Shown here: one piece after another, positions 26,881 to 36,313 of the stretch
Position numbering within the stretch: the first letter of the stretch is position 1
How the letters are laid out: the number at the start of each line of letters is the position of its first letter
Assembly (NCBI RefSeq): GCF_005938745.2
Contig: NZ_VCBX02000001.1
Location: forward strand, 2,452,001-2,516,000
Reading direction: 5' to 3'
DNA: 64,000 bases
From: Rhodococcus sp. KBS0724
GTDB lineage: Bacteria; Actinomycetota; Actinomycetes; Mycobacteriales; Mycobacteriaceae
Notes under the pieces: generated by a model
What the model was told of the DNA's origin: nothing
Databases searched by the model: none
What the model saw: the letters and a program-made list of their open reading frames with translations, nothing else
Translations under genes and position numbers: made by a program

Positions 26881-28073
26881 TCCGTCGCGTCGGCCTTGCG
26901 GGCGAACAGCGCCAATGCGAGGGCCGCGAGTAATCCGAACGTCGGTATTGCGATGGCCATCGGTACGGCGGTATCCGGGCCCGCAATGCCGACTATCGGC
27001 GATACGGCTGCCGCCAATCCGAACTGGCCCGCACCCATCAGTGCGGAGCCGGTACCGGCTGCCGCAGTGACCTCGCCTTGGGCGAGCGCAGTTGCGTTGC
27101 CCATGATAAATCCGATGCTTGATATCGAAACGAACAGCGGAATGAGCAGCGCGGCCGGATTGGTTGAGTCGAAAAGAGCTGCAGCACAGAACAATGCAGC
27201 TCCGGAGACGGTTAGTAGACCAACTCCGAAGATCAACAGGGTACGAGCACTCAGGCGGCCGAGCAGGCGCGCCGTGATTGTTGCCGCCACAACCATTCCC
27301 ACCGCGTTGACAGCAAACACCATCGAAAACTGTGATGGCGTCAACCCCAAGACGTTCTGCACGACAAACGGCGACGCGGAAATGTAGGAGAAGAGGGCGC
27401 CGAACCCGAATATGAAGGCCAGAGCGTAGCCGAGATAGCGACGATTTCCGGTGACATAGCCCACGTTCGCGACAAGCGCTTTCAATCCGCCGCCGTGTCG
27501 ACGCTCGGGTGGCAAAGTTTCCGGTACCAGGGTGAGTACGCCGGCAACCATGACTACTCCCGCAGCCGTCAACACCCAGAAGATGCCTCGCCAGCCAACC
27601 GGGCCGAGGAGCACTCCACCGAGCAGCGGGGCAATAACTGGAGCGACGCCGCCGATGATCATCATGATGCTGAACAGCTTTGCCGCTCCGTTGCCGCGAG
27701 CGCGATCGGCGATGCACGCGCGTGCGAGCACGATCGCAGCCCCGCCGCTCAGGCCCTGGATCAGCCGGGCGCCGATCAGGAATTCGATATTGGGTGCAAG
27801 AGCACACGCAGCACTTGCCAGCGTGGTGATCGCCGCGGCGCCGAGCAGGAGGCGTCGCCGCCCGATTCCGTCTGAGATCGGTCCGATGATCAACTGGCCG
27901 ATTCCCAGTCCCGCCATGAATGTTGTCAGTGTCAATTGAACACTGGCTGCGGATGTATCGAGTGACTCGGCCATGATGGGCAGGCCCGGCAGGTACATGT
28001 CGGTCGACAGTGGCGCGATTGCAGAAATCAGGGCAAGAATGCATAGCATTTTCAAGGGAATTGCTCGGTTCAC
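26877..28073 (-). CDS. Bcr/CflA-family MFS multidrug exporter
   Basis: 398-aa inner-membrane transporter with 12 predicted helices. Motifs typical of the DHA1 Bcr/CflA group are seen: [13 protein letters not shown] near residue 20, the loop 2-3 [13 protein letters not shown] and [26 protein letters not shown] proton-driven drug or metabolite efflux role is inferred from the family. Convergent with the siderophore gene, which raises the possibility of siderophore export, but no direct evidence. GTG start; divergent from xerC. Confidence 0.88.
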   Translation of the reverse strand: MNRAIPLKMLCILALISAIAPLSTDMYLPGLPIMAESLDTSAASVQLTLTTFMAGLGIGQLIIGPISDGIGRRRLLLGAAAITTLASAACALAPNIEFLIGARLIQGLSGGAAIVLARACIADRARGNGAAKLFSIMMIIGGVAPVIAPLLGGVLLGPVGWRGIFWVLTAAGVVMVAGVLTLVPETLPPERRHGGGLKALVANVGYVTGNRRYLGYALAFIFGFGALFSYISASPFVVQNVLGLTPSQFSMVFAVNAVGMVVAATITARLLGRLSARTLLIFGVGLLTVSGAALFCAAALFDSTNPAALLIPLFVSISSIGFIMGNATALAQGEVTAAAGTGSALMGAGQFGLAAAVSPIVGIAGPDTAVPMAIAIPTFGLLAALALALFARKADATD

Positions 28074-28127
28074 CGACCAACCCTATCGGCGAGGGCGCTT
28101 GAAGTTTCACGCGAGGCAGGCAACCTT

Positions 28128-29060
28128 ATGAACATGAGTGACGAACTGCAGCGAGCGTTGTCGATCCATCTCGACGCGTATGAGGATCACCTGCGCCTGG
28201 GGCGTGGGCGGTCGGAGCACACTATCCGTGCGTACGTCGGCGATGCCCGCTCGCTGTTGGAACACCTTGCTGCGCAGTCGACTGGAACCGATCTGGAGGC
28301 TCTGGACCTTCGGGTGCTTCGTTCGTGGTTGGCGCAGCAGTCCGCGGCCGGCACAGCGCGGACAACGGTGGCCCGCCGCGCGTCGTCGGCCCGCGGATTC
28401 ACCGCGTGGCTTGCGCGGACCGCGCGCATCGACGTTGATCCTGGAGTGCGACTCGCGGCGCCGCCTGCCAGGCGAACGTTGCCGGTCGTTTTGCGTCAGA
28501 ATCAGGCGATCGAGGCCATGGAAGCGGCGGAAAGTGGAGCGCAACAACATGATCCGGTAGCTCTACGCGACCGGCTCATCGTGGAATTGTTGTACTCCAC
28601 CGGAATTCGAGTTGGAGAACTATGTGGCCTCGACATCGAATCGGTGGATGCCAACCGTCGATTGTTGCGGGTACTCGGTAAGGGAAACAAAGAGCGATCG
28701 GTGCCATACGGCCTGCCGGCTGAATCGGCCATCGAACAATGGCTCGGGGTCGGCAGGCCACTGTTGGTATCGGAGAAATCGGGCAATGCGCTGCTGCTGG
28801 GAAAGCGCGGTGGGCGGCTCGATCAACGACAGGCGCGGTCGGTGGTGCACGAGACCGTCTCAGCAGTCCCTGGCGCGCCTGATCTGTCGCCGCACGGTTT
28901 GCGGCATTCGGCAGCGACACATTTGCTGGAAGGTGGAGCGGACCTACGCGTCGTACAAGAGTTGCTGGGGCATGCAAGTCTGGCGACTACTCAGTTGTAC
29001 ACCCACGTCTCGGTGGAGCGTCTGCGCGCAGTCCACGATCAGGCGCATCCGCGAGCCTGA
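28128..29060 (+). CDS. xerC: Tyrosine recombinase XerC
   Basis: 310-aa site-specific recombinase that with XerD resolves chromosome dimers at dif. An N-terminal SAM-like core-binding domain (about residues 1-100) precedes the catalytic domain, with [12 protein letters not shown] (Arg), [11 protein letters not shown] (Lys), [15 protein letters not shown] (His-x-x-Arg) and [16 protein letters not shown] (His and nucleophile Tyr). Two ATGs (28128 and 28134) are possible starts. Position beside viuB and dprA matches M. tuberculosis xerC. Confidence 0.95.
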   Translation: MNMSDELQRALSIHLDAYEDHLRLGRGRSEHTIRAYVGDARSLLEHLAAQSTGTDLEALDLRVLRSWLAQQSAAGTARTTVARRASSARGFTAWLARTARIDVDPGVRLAAPPARRTLPVVLRQNQAIEAMEAAESGAQQHDPVALRDRLIVELLYSTGIRVGELCGLDIESVDANRRLLRVLGKGNKERSVPYGLPAESAIEQWLGVGRPLLVSEKSGNALLLGKRGGRLDQRQARSVVHETVSAVPGAPDLSPHGLRHSAATHLLEGGADLRVVQELLGHASLATTQLYTHVSVERLRAVHDQAHPRA

Positions 29061-29185
29061 AAAGCTCGTCGAAGGAGTGTTCCTCCGGAGCATTTGGTAG
29101 CGTCGGGAGCCGGAAGGGTGGACCATCGGCACGGTAAACACAATCGCGCTGAACCGCTCGTTGCTACGCAATATCCGGGGGAATT

Positions 29186-30304
29186 GTGAATCGCACTGAC
29201 GTCGAACACCTGCCACAGACCGGGGAACCGGCGTGGGTTGCCGAGGCTGCTCCGGTCGTGGCCGCGCCCGTCGCGCCGTCCGAGCCGCGAGTGTGGCCGC
29301 AGGAATCCTGGGCGGCCCCGCCTCCGGTGTCGAATCAGATGAGTCAACAGCAGGTTACCAATCAGGATTTGGTTGCTGAAGCTTTACTGAAGCGGCCGAG
29401 GCGAACACCTCGCGGTGGGTGGCGACGTGGAGTTCACCGCGCGACCGGCGGATACGTCAACCTGGGGGAGTCCACCTCGGACCAGCGTCAGCGAGCGCTG
29501 GTCGAGCGAATTGAACAACCGATACGGAACGACTACCGAATTGCGCTCCTTTCCCTCAAAGGTGGCGTCGGAAAGACGACCGTCACAGTGGGTCTTGGAT
29601 CGACCTTTGCTTCTCTTCGCGGAGATTGTGTTGTTGCCGTCGACGCCAATCCGGATTTCGGAACGTTGGGACAGCGCGTTCCGCTCCAAACCCGTTCGAC
29701 GGTGCGCGATCTGATTGCAGCGAGGCCGGATATCAAGAGTTATTCGGACGTCCGCGCTCACACCTCCCAGGCGCCCAGTCGGCTCGAAGTTCTCGCGAGT
29801 GAGCAGGATCCGGCGATCTCCGAGGCGTTCAGTGAGGACGACTACCGCCAGGTCATCGACATTCTGCAGGTGTACTACAACATCATCCTCACCGATTGCG
29901 GCACCGGCATCATGCATTCGGCCATGTCAGGCGTACTCGATCTTGCCAACTCGTTGGTGCTGGTCAGCTCACCCGCAGTAGACGGCGCACGCAGTGCCGC
30001 CGCCACTTTGGACTGGCTGCAATTACACGGATACGGGCATTTGGTCGAACGAACCGTAGTTGTCATCAGCGCCGCGCGGCCCGGTTCGAGCGTCATCGAC
30101 ATGGATGCGCTCACCGACTACTTCATGCGGCGGTGCCGAGCCGTGACGGTGGTGCCCTTCGACGAGCACCTCGCCGAGGGGTCGGTCATGGACCTGGAAC
30201 TGCTCCGGCCTGCAACCAAGCGAGCCTTCATGGAACTGGCCGCGATGGTGGCGGATGATTTTGCCGATGCGGCGGGCCGTCACGCTGTGGCTGAGTGGCG
30301 CTAG
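29186..30304 (+). CDS. MinD/ParA-like ATPase of the EspI type
   Basis: 372-aa protein. The first ~60 residues are Pro/Ala/Gln-rich and disordered. A basic segment (RTPRGGWRRGVHRATGG, about residues 73-89) precedes the ATPase domain, with deviant Walker A KGGVGKTT at 125-132, VVAVDANPDFG and NIILTDCGTGI. The Pro-rich lead plus GWRR segment resembles ESX/type VII secretion-associated EspI-like proteins (family memory), but no ESX genes are in the window. GTG start is preceded by GGGGGAATT. The gene end lies inside a tandem repeat. Confidence 0.8.
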   Translation: MNRTDVEHLPQTGEPAWVAEAAPVVAAPVAPSEPRVWPQESWAAPPPVSNQMSQQQVTNQDLVAEALLKRPRRTPRGGWRRGVHRATGGYVNLGESTSDQRQRALVERIEQPIRNDYRIALLSLKGGVGKTTVTVGLGSTFASLRGDCVVAVDANPDFGTLGQRVPLQTRSTVRDLIAARPDIKSYSDVRAHTSQAPSRLEVLASEQDPAISEAFSEDDYRQVIDILQVYYNIILTDCGTGIMHSAMSGVLDLANSLVLVSSPAVDGARSAAATLDWLQLHGYGHLVERTVVVISAARPGSSVIDMDALTDYFMRRCRAVTVVPFDEHLAEGSVMDLELLRPATKRAFMELAAMVADDFADAAGRHAVAEWR

Positions 30305-30371
30305 CGTTCCACGTGTGGTGCTGTAGTGGCGCTAGCGTTCCACGTGTGGTGCTGTAGTGGCGCTAGCGTTC
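30294..30371. repeat. 31-bp tandem repeat covering a stop codon (about 2.5 copies)
   Basis: The unit AGTGGCGCTAGCGTTCCACG plus 11 more bases is present at 30294-30324 and 30325-30355, with a partial third copy from 30356. The first copy contains the last codons and TAG stop (30302-30304) of the ATPase gene. Because 31 is 1 mod 3, the copied TAGs (30302, 30333, 30364) fall in all three frames. Confidence 0.9.
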
Positions 30372-30880
30372 TAGTGTTCCAGCGGTTTGAGTCTCAGCGG
30401 CTGATCATGGATGAGGCCAAGTGGGTCGAGGTAGGTGCGATCGCGTCGTAGTCCCCAATGGAGGCAAGCGGCAACAGTGCAGCCTTCGTGTCCGGGATCG
30501 AGAGTGCCGATCACCGTCCCGAGACCAACGCGGTCGCCCGCCGACACCACTGCGGTGACGGGTTCGTAAGTGGTTCGCAATCCGCCGATGTGGTCGATCG
30601 ACACCACCGGTTTACCGGCAACGTGTCCGGCAAACACCACAACCCCGGGTCCGGCGGCAAGGACGGCCTGTCCGCTCGTGCCGGCCAGGTCGACGCCGCG
30701 ATGGCCCGGCAACCAGTTCTTTTCGGGGTTGTCGAAGGCCCGTTCCACTCGTGGCCGGGGGATGAGCGGCCAATCGAATCGGTCTGCAGCGTCGGCGAGT
30801 GCAGGTGCGGCACCGATCGTCATGGCCGTAACTCCGCACAACACCAGGATTGTCCGGCGCAAGGAATTCAGTAGAGGCAT
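30371..30880 (-). CDS. Secreted M23-family peptidase-like protein
   Basis: 169-aa exported protein with a signal peptide ([20 protein letters not shown], cleavage near ALADA, about residue 30) and one LytM/M23 domain. The HxxxD metal motif is His60-Asp64 (GHRGVDLAG). The usual HLH motif reads CLH (139-141, [10 protein letters not shown]). The enzyme may bind zinc differently, since His131 is nearby, or be a non-catalytic amidase activator. ATG 30880 chosen as it opens the signal peptide. M. tuberculosis has a similar gene (Rv2891) divergent from rpsB. Confidence 0.85.
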   Translation of the reverse strand: MPLLNSLRRTILVLCGVTAMTIGAAPALADAADRFDWPLIPRPRVERAFDNPEKNWLPGHRGVDLAGTSGQAVLAAGPGVVVFAGHVAGKPVVSIDHIGGLRTTYEPVTAVVSAGDRVGLGTVIGTLDPGHEGCTVAACLHWGLRRDRTYLDPLGLIHDQPLRLKPLEH

Positions 30881-31185
30881 CACCACAGCGTGCACTGCGC
30901 GTCCGATGTGAAGGTGCAGATCAGGGCGGTTTTCCACAGGTGTGGATTCCATCCACAGCTTGGTTTCGGTACTGGCGCTGTAGTGCTGGTTATGGCATTG
31001 CGAGGCAAAGACGTACACTTGTCGAGCGGTCTGTGTTCGCACAGTCCGACTTCGCGCGCCCGCGCACGTTTTTTCGGCCTTCGGCTGGTCCTGTATTTCC
31101 GGATACGGGTCCGACGGCCGTGTGGGCGCCAGGGCGCAGTGCCACCGGCACCGCGCAGCAACCGAATTTGAAAGAGAGAACAACA
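30881..31185. other. 305-base divergent intergenic region between the M23 gene and rpsB
   Basis: No gene supported. It must hold promoters for both directions and the rpsB leader. Near 30930-30960 it has the near-repeats TTTTCCACAGGTGTGG and CCATCCACAGCTTGG. They resemble DnaA boxes with mismatches, but the match is too weak to call. A ribosome site (AAAGAGAG) lies just before rpsB. Confidence 0.5.
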
Positions 31186-32070
31186 ATGCCTGTTGTAACT
31201 ATGCGGCAGATGCTTGACAGCGGTACCCACTTCGGGCACCAGACCCGTCGTTGGAACCCGAAGATGAAGCGTTTCATCTTGACCGACCGCAACGGCATCT
31301 ACATCATCGACCTCCAGCAGACGCTGACGTACATCGACAAGGCGTACGAGTTCGTCAAGGAGACCGTTGCCCACGGCGGCACCGTCCTCTTCGTCGGCAC
31401 CAAGAAGCAGGCGCAGGAATCCATCGCTGCTGAGGCCACCCGCGTCGGGATGCCTTACGTCAACCAGCGCTGGCTCGGCGGCATGCTCACCAACTTCACC
31501 ACCGTCCACAAGCGTCTCATCCGCCTCAAGGAGCTCGAGGCAATGGAGCAGACCGGTGGATTCGAAGGTCGCACCAAGAAGGAAATCCTCATGCTCACGC
31601 GTGAGATGACCAAGCTGGATCGCACCCTCGGTGGTATCCGCGACATGGCCAAGGTTCCTTCCGCTGTGTGGGTTGTCGACACCAACAAGGAGCACCTGGC
31701 AGTTGCCGAGGCTCGCAAGCTGAACATCCCGGTCATCGCGATCCTGGACACCAACTGCGATCCTGACCTCGTCGACTACCCGATCCCGGGCAACGACGAT
31801 GCAATCCGCTCCGCAGCGCTGCTCACCAAGGTTGTCGCTTCCGCTGTGGCCGAAGGACTGCAGGCGCGTGCCGGACTGAGCGCCGACAAGGACGCGAAGC
31901 CCGAGACCGGCGCCGGCGAGCCCCTCGCCGAGTGGGAGCAGGAACTGCTTTCGCAGGCAGCTCCGGCCGCAGAAGCAACTCCGGCTGCTGAAGCCCCCGC
32001 TGCAGAGGCTGAAGCCCCCGCTGCAGAGGCTGAGGCCCCCGCCGCAGAGGCACCGGCCACCGAGGCCTGA
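31186..32070 (+). CDS. rpsB: 30S ribosomal protein S2
   Basis: 294-aa small-subunit protein. The conserved core begins [20 protein letters not shown] and includes [20 protein letters not shown]. The last ~45 residues are an Ala/Glu/Pro extension with repeats of APAAEAE, as is common in actinobacteria. ATG 31186 follows AAAGAGAG. rpsB-tsf-pyrH-frr-cdsA is a classical operon; a hairpin lies between rpsB and tsf. Confidence 0.98.
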   Translation: MPVVTMRQMLDSGTHFGHQTRRWNPKMKRFILTDRNGIYIIDLQQTLTYIDKAYEFVKETVAHGGTVLFVGTKKQAQESIAAEATRVGMPYVNQRWLGGMLTNFTTVHKRLIRLKELEAMEQTGGFEGRTKKEILMLTREMTKLDRTLGGIRDMAKVPSAVWVVDTNKEHLAVAEARKLNIPVIAILDTNCDPDLVDYPIPGNDDAIRSAALLTKVVASAVAEGLQARAGLSADKDAKPETGAGEPLAEWEQELLSQAAPAAEATPAAEAPAAEAEAPAAEAEAPAAEAPATEA

Positions 32071-32082
32071 TTCGTCGAAACC

Positions 32083-32118
32083 GGCCCTGACCAGAGTTCT
32101 TGTGGTCAGGGCCGTTTC
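32083..32118 (+). terminator. Hairpin between rpsB and tsf (attenuator or weak terminator)
   Basis: An 11-bp stem (GGCCCTGACCA with TGGTCAGGGCC) and a 9-base loop are followed by GTTTCACC. The short T run suggests partial termination that would set the rpsB:tsf ratio. Confidence 0.65.
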
Positions 32119-32184
32119 ACCGTTAGGCCCGTGCTTCATCTTTAGTCCCTGGTCCGAACAGACATATGAGGAGGCTCGCTAACC

Positions 32185-33012
32185 ATGGCGAACTACACCG
32201 CCGCTGACGTCAAGCGGCTCCGTGAGCTCACCGGCTCCGGAATGATGGCGTGCAAGAACGCACTCGTAGAATCCGACGGCGATTTCGACAAGGCTGTCGA
32301 GCAGTTGCGTATCAAGGGTGCGAAGGACGTCGGAAAGCGCGCAGAGCGCACCACCGCTGAGGGTCTCGTTGTCGCCAAGGACGGCGTCATGATCGAGATC
32401 AACTGCGAGACCGACTTCGTTGCCAAGAACGAAGACTTCATCAAGCTGGCCGACGCGATCGTGACCGTCGCTGCTGCAGGCAAGCCTGCTGACCTCGCTG
32501 CTCTCAAGGCTCTCGAGCTCGACGGCAAGACCATCGAGACCGTCATTGCCGAGCAGTCCGCGAAGATCGGCGAGAAGCTCGAACTGAGCCGCGTCGTGTC
32601 CTTCGACGGCCCCGTTGCCGTGTACCTGCACAAGCGCAGCTCCGACTTGCCGCCCGCTGTCGGCGTTCTCATCGAGTACACCGGTGAAGGCGACGCTGCT
32701 GCTGAGGCCGCTCGCGGCGCTGCAATGCAGGTCGCAGCACTCAAGGCCAAGTACGTCACGCGTGACGAGGTTCCCGAGGAGATCGTCGCTTCCGAGCGTC
32801 ACATCGCCGAAGAGACCGCCCGCGCAGAAGGCAAGCCCGAGCAGGCTCTGCCGAAGATCATCGAAGGCCGCGTCAACGGTTTCTTCAAGGACGTCGTGCT
32901 GACCGAGCAGTCTTCGGTTACGGACTCCAAGAAGACCGTCAAGGCGATCCTCGACGAGGCCGGCGTCACCATCAAGCGCTTCGTGCGTTTCGAGGTCGGC
33001 GCTTCCGCTTAA
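32185..33012 (+). CDS. tsf: Elongation factor Ts
   Basis: 275-aa nucleotide exchange factor for EF-Tu. The N-terminal UBA-like domain (residues 1-50: [20 protein letters not shown]) and the core [13 protein letters not shown] are typical. The ATG is preceded by GAGGAGGCTCGCTAACC. It follows rpsB after 114 bases with a hairpin, and is followed by another inverted repeat before pyrH. Confidence 0.98.
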   Translation: MANYTAADVKRLRELTGSGMMACKNALVESDGDFDKAVEQLRIKGAKDVGKRAERTTAEGLVVAKDGVMIEINCETDFVAKNEDFIKLADAIVTVAAAGKPADLAALKALELDGKTIETVIAEQSAKIGEKLELSRVVSFDGPVAVYLHKRSSDLPPAVGVLIEYTGEGDAAAEAARGAAMQVAALKAKYVTRDEVPEEIVASERHIAEETARAEGKPEQALPKIIEGRVNGFFKDVVLTEQSSVTDSKKTVKAILDEAGVTIKRFVRFEVGASA

Positions 33013-33031
33013 TCCGGAGCCCTTTCACATG

Positions 33032-33068
33032 GACCCCGCCCGAAGAGCAATGCTCATCAGGCGGGGTC
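33032..33068 (+). terminator. Inverted repeat after tsf
   Basis: GACCCCGCC pairs with GGCGGGGTC, with an inner GAGCA/TGCTC pairing in the loop. No T run follows (TACGTGTACC), so it may be an attenuator or RNA-processing hairpin rather than a full terminator. Confidence 0.5.
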
Positions 33069-33210
33069 TACGTGTACCTGGGGCCTCCGATGAGGCAGGA
33101 TAAGAGTGCCTTCGGGAGCAGTCCCGGAAGATTGTTGCGTCGCCGGTATCACGTCGGCGATCGAATAAGGACTTATGGCCTACGGGTCTTGTATCGAACT
33201 GAGGAGAACA

Positions 33211-33939
33211 ATGTCCGAACCAGCCAACGAACGTCCAGGATTCAAGCGGGTCCTGCTCAAACTCGGCGGCGAAATGTTCGGAGGCGGCAAGGTCGGACTC
33301 GACCCCGATGTGGTCACCAAGGTGGCTGAACAAATCGCGGAGGTCGTCCGATCGGGCGTGCAGGTAGCTGTGGTCATCGGCGGCGGAAACTTCTTCCGCG
33401 GCGCCGAATTGCAGCAGCGCGGACTCGACCGCGCGCGTTCCGATTACATGGGCATGCTCGGCACGGTCATGAACTGCCTGGCTCTGCAGGATTTCCTGGA
33501 GAAGGAAGGCGTCGACACCCGTGTGCAGACCGCGATCACGATGGGACAGGTTGCCGAGCCGTACCTTCCCTTGCGCGCACGTAGGCACCTCGAGAAGGGC
33601 CGTGTGGTCATCTTCGGCGCGGGCATGGGAATGCCGTATTTCTCCACCGACACCACCGCTGCGCAGCGTGCTCTGGAAATCGGCGCCGAGGTTGTTCTGA
33701 TGGCCAAGGGCGTCGACGGTGTTTTCAGCGCCGACCCGCGCATCGATCCGACGGCAACGATGTACGACCAGATCACGCACCGCGAGGTCATCGAGCGGGA
33801 GCTGAAGGTTGCCGACGCCACGGCGTTCAGCCTGTGCATGGACAACTCGATGCCGATCATGGTGTTCAACCTTCTGACCGAGGGCAATATCGCACGTGCG
33901 GTGTCCGGTGAGAAGATCGGAACACTGGTCAAGTCGTGA
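33211..33939 (+). CDS. pyrH: UMP kinase
   Basis: 242-aa hexameric kinase converting UMP to UDP, of the amino-acid kinase fold. Motifs: [13 protein letters not shown] (phosphate-binding, about residue 13), [11 protein letters not shown], and [17 protein letters not shown] 33211 with GAGGAG upstream. Probably cotranscribed with tsf upstream and frr downstream, though separated from tsf by a 198-base spacer that may contain its own promoter. Confidence 0.97.
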   Translation: MSEPANERPGFKRVLLKLGGEMFGGGKVGLDPDVVTKVAEQIAEVVRSGVQVAVVIGGGNFFRGAELQQRGLDRARSDYMGMLGTVMNCLALQDFLEKEGVDTRVQTAITMGQVAEPYLPLRARRHLEKGRVVIFGAGMGMPYFSTDTTAAQRALEIGAEVVLMAKGVDGVFSADPRIDPTATMYDQITHREVIERELKVADATAFSLCMDNSMPIMVFNLLTEGNIARAVSGEKIGTLVKS

Positions 33940-34009
33940 GCGACATCCAGAACCCGCTCGAAAATTCGACAGTGAACGACATGAATCAGAACGACATGGA
34001 GGAACAGCC

Positions 34010-34567
34010 GTGATTGATGAAGCGCTCTTCGAAGCCGAAGAAAAGATGGAAAAGGCTGTCGCGGTAGCCAAGGACGATCTCGGCTCGGTACGTACCGGCC
34101 GCGCCAACCCCGGCATGTTCTCTCGTATCGTGATCGACTACTACGGTTCGATCACCCCGATCACGCAGCTCGCGAGCATCAACGTTCCCGAGGCGCGCAT
34201 GGTGATCGTGAAGCCGTACGAGTCTTCACAGCTGAACGCCATCGAGACGGCTATCCGCAACTCGGATCTCGGCGTCAACCCGTCCAACGACGGCAGCATC
34301 ATTCGCATTTCGGTGCCGCAGCTCACGGAAGAGCGTCGTCGCGAGCTGGTGAAGCAGGCCAAGTCGAAGGGCGAGGATTCCAAGGTCACGCTCCGCAACA
34401 TTCGTCGCAAGGCGATGGACGAGCTCAGCCGAATCCAGAAAGACGGCGATGCAGGCGAGGACGAAGTCGGCCGCGCCGAGAAGGAACTCGACAAGACCAC
34501 GGCCAAGTACGTGCATACGGTCGAGGAACTGGTCAAGCACAAGGAAGCGGAGTTGATGGAGGTCTAG
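34010..34567 (+). CDS. frr: Ribosome recycling factor
   Basis: 185-aa protein that with EF-G splits post-termination ribosomes. Full-length and typical: [29 protein letters not shown] and [21 protein letters not shown] at 34010 with GGAGG 7 bases upstream is the right start; the frame extends upstream over the pyrH end without a good site. It lies 70 bases after pyrH. Confidence 0.97.
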   Translation: MIDEALFEAEEKMEKAVAVAKDDLGSVRTGRANPGMFSRIVIDYYGSITPITQLASINVPEARMVIVKPYESSQLNAIETAIRNSDLGVNPSNDGSIIRISVPQLTEERRRELVKQAKSKGEDSKVTLRNIRRKAMDELSRIQKDGDAGEDEVGRAEKELDKTTAKYVHTVEELVKHKEAELMEV

Positions 34568-34616
34568 ACCTCCTAGCTTTCGTGTTTGTCGGTCGGTAGC
34601 AGATCAGGGAGTTTGG

Positions 34617-35513
34617 GTGCACGCACAAGAGGGAACCGCCGGCGGTCCCGTCACGGACGGGCCGACGGGGGGCGCTGTTGGCGCGCAGCCGCCGAAGTCG
34701 AAGGCGGGCAGGAATCTTCCTGCCGCCATCGGCGTCGGAGTTGGTCTCGGCGCATTGGTCATCGGGACACTGGTCTTCCTGCCGCCAGGCTGGATTGCCG
34801 TCGTGGCCATTGCGATGTTCATCGCGACGTGGGAAGTAGCGACACGGCTTCGGGAAGCGGACATCGAAGTTCCGCGGATCCCGTTGCTGGTGGGCGGTCA
34901 GGCAACGATCTGGCTCGGCTGGCCGTGGGGGCCGGTCGGCGTGATCAGCGCGTTCACGGCCACGGTTCTGGTGTGCATGGTGTGGCGCCTTTTCGACCAT
35001 GGACTCAAAGCCACTCCGAAGAATTTCCTGCGGGACACGTCGATCACGGTGTTCGTGTTGGCGTGGATCCCGCTACTGGCGTCGTTCGGCGCCCTGATGG
35101 TTCTCGAAGATGACGGACCCGGTCGCGTGTTCGTCCTCATGATCGGCGTCGTGTGTTCCGATGTCGGTGGTTACGCCGCGGGTGTTCTGTTCGGGAAACA
35201 CCCCATGGTCCCGGCAGTCAGTCCGAAGAAATCCTGGGAGGGTTTCGCGGGGTCTATGATCTTCTGCGTGATCGGCAGCTTGCTGTCGGTAACGCTGATT
35301 CTCGACGCCAATTCGATGATCGGTGTCCTGCTCGGCGTTGTTCTTGTCATCGTCGCCACGGTCGGTGACCTCATCGAGTCGCAGGTCAAACGCGAACTCG
35401 GAATCAAGGACATGGGCACGCTCCTGCCCGGTCACGGCGGCATCATGGACCGTCTGGACTCGCTGTTGCCGTCCGCATTTGTCACCTGGTTGATCCTGTA
35501 CGCACTCGTGTGA
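34617..35513 (+). CDS. cdsA: Phosphatidate cytidylyltransferase
   Basis: 298-aa integral membrane enzyme that makes CDP-diacylglycerol from phosphatidate and CTP. A hydrophilic N-terminus of ~35 residues precedes about eight helices. The CDS signature is seen at the C-terminus: SQVKRELGIKDMGTLLPGHGGIMDRLDSL. Also VSPKKSWEGFAGS. The GTG start has CAGGGAG upstream. Its stop overlaps the next gene's GTG. Confidence 0.96.
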   Translation: MHAQEGTAGGPVTDGPTGGAVGAQPPKSKAGRNLPAAIGVGVGLGALVIGTLVFLPPGWIAVVAIAMFIATWEVATRLREADIEVPRIPLLVGGQATIWLGWPWGPVGVISAFTATVLVCMVWRLFDHGLKATPKNFLRDTSITVFVLAWIPLLASFGALMVLEDDGPGRVFVLMIGVVCSDVGGYAAGVLFGKHPMVPAVSPKKSWEGFAGSMIFCVIGSLLSVTLILDANSMIGVLLGVVLVIVATVGDLIESQVKRELGIKDMGTLLPGHGGIMDRLDSLLPSAFVTWLILYALV

Positions 35514-36229
35514 TTGCTCGCAGCGTGACTCCGATTCCCAGTCCGAACATCTGGCATTGGCCAGACGTGTACGAGGTGGAGAATCGTGCGCAGGACGTCG
35601 ACGGCGCAATCTGGACGTCAATGCGTGCGGTTGCGGACTGGACGGATCGTGACGTCGTGGACGTCGGTTGTGGCGCCGGTTTCCATCTGCCCGAGTTCGC
35701 GCGCACTGCGCGCCGGGTCGTCGGTGTGGAGCCGCACGCACCTCTGGTGCGCTTGGCCCAGGCTCGAACTCGCGACGACACGAAGATCGACGTTGTTGCC
35801 GGGTCTGCGGAATCGACCGGGCTGATGGATTCGTCTGTTGATGTCGTCCATGCGCGCACGGCGTACTTCTTCGGGAAGGGCTGTGGCCGGGGCATCGCCG
35901 AGGCGATGCGCATCCTGCGGCCTGGTGGCGCATTGGTGATCGTCGATCTTGATGTGAGTGCGTCGCCGTACGGAGACTGGATGCGGGCTGATCTACCCAA
36001 GTACGACGCGGCGGCGGTAGAAGCATTCTTCGAGGCTCAGGGATTTTCACTGAGCCGGGTGGACACCCGATGGGAATTTCGGAATCGGGACGATCTGCGC
36101 AAAGTTCTGGGGATTGAATTCACCGAGAAAACTGCCTCTCGCGCATTCTCGGCAGTGTCGGGATTGTCGTTCCCGGTGCGCTATCGCGTGCACGTCCGAT
36201 TCAAGCCGCGGTCTTTGGAATTGCTGTAA
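35510..36229 (+). CDS. Class I SAM-dependent methyltransferase
   Basis: 239-aa cytoplasmic methyltransferase. Motif I is VVDVGCGAGFHLPEF (about residue 50), motif II VVGVEPHAPL, and later DSSVDVVHARTAYFF and LRPGGALVIVDLD. Of the UbiE/Methyltransf_11 type; substrate unknown. The GTG start overlaps the cdsA stop by 4 bases, so it is translated with the lipid enzyme; a lipid or quinone substrate is conceivable. A hairpin follows. Confidence 0.85.
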   Translation: MIARSVTPIPSPNIWHWPDVYEVENRAQDVDGAIWTSMRAVADWTDRDVVDVGCGAGFHLPEFARTARRVVGVEPHAPLVRLAQARTRDDTKIDVVAGSAESTGLMDSSVDVVHARTAYFFGKGCGRGIAEAMRILRPGGALVIVDLDVSASPYGDWMRADLPKYDAAAVEAFFEAQGFSLSRVDTRWEFRNRDDLRKVLGIEFTEKTASRAFSAVSGLSFPVRYRVHVRFKPRSLELL

Positions 36230-36247
36230 ATCTTCGGGAAAGTCACA

Positions 36248-36282
36248 CGTCAGGCGCTCTTCGTGAGCATGAGCGCCTGACG
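36248..36282. terminator. Hairpin between convergent methyltransferase and citrate-lyase-like genes
   Basis: A 12-bp stem (CGTCAGGCGCTC with GAGCGCCTGACG) and an 11-base loop lie between the two convergent genes. No clear T run on either side, so termination strength is uncertain. Confidence 0.6.
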
Positions 36283-36313
36283 CAATCTGCACCGATTCAG
36301 AACTATGCGGAAA

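Noticed and set aside
26374..28110. 578-codon minus-strand frame overlapping the siderophore and MFS genes
   Set aside because: It is a different frame over the MFS gene and antisense to the siderophore gene, with Arg/Ser/His-rich shadow composition.
28128..29060. xerC considered as a phage or integron integrase
   Set aside because: Neighbours and order match the chromosomal xerC of mycobacteria; no att repeats, tRNA or phage genes are adjacent.
30925..30965. DnaA-box-like sequences before rpsB (TTTTCCACA, CATCCACAG) and near 21848-21880 (TTATCAACA)
   Set aside because: Each has at least one mismatch to TTATCCACA, they are few and scattered, and no dnaA or dnaN is nearby, so an origin is not supported.
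30880..32139. 419-codon minus-strand frame opposite rpsB
   Set aside because: Antisense shadow of rpsB; the Ala/Glu repeat tail of S2 gives a repetitive Cys/Gly/Ser shadow.
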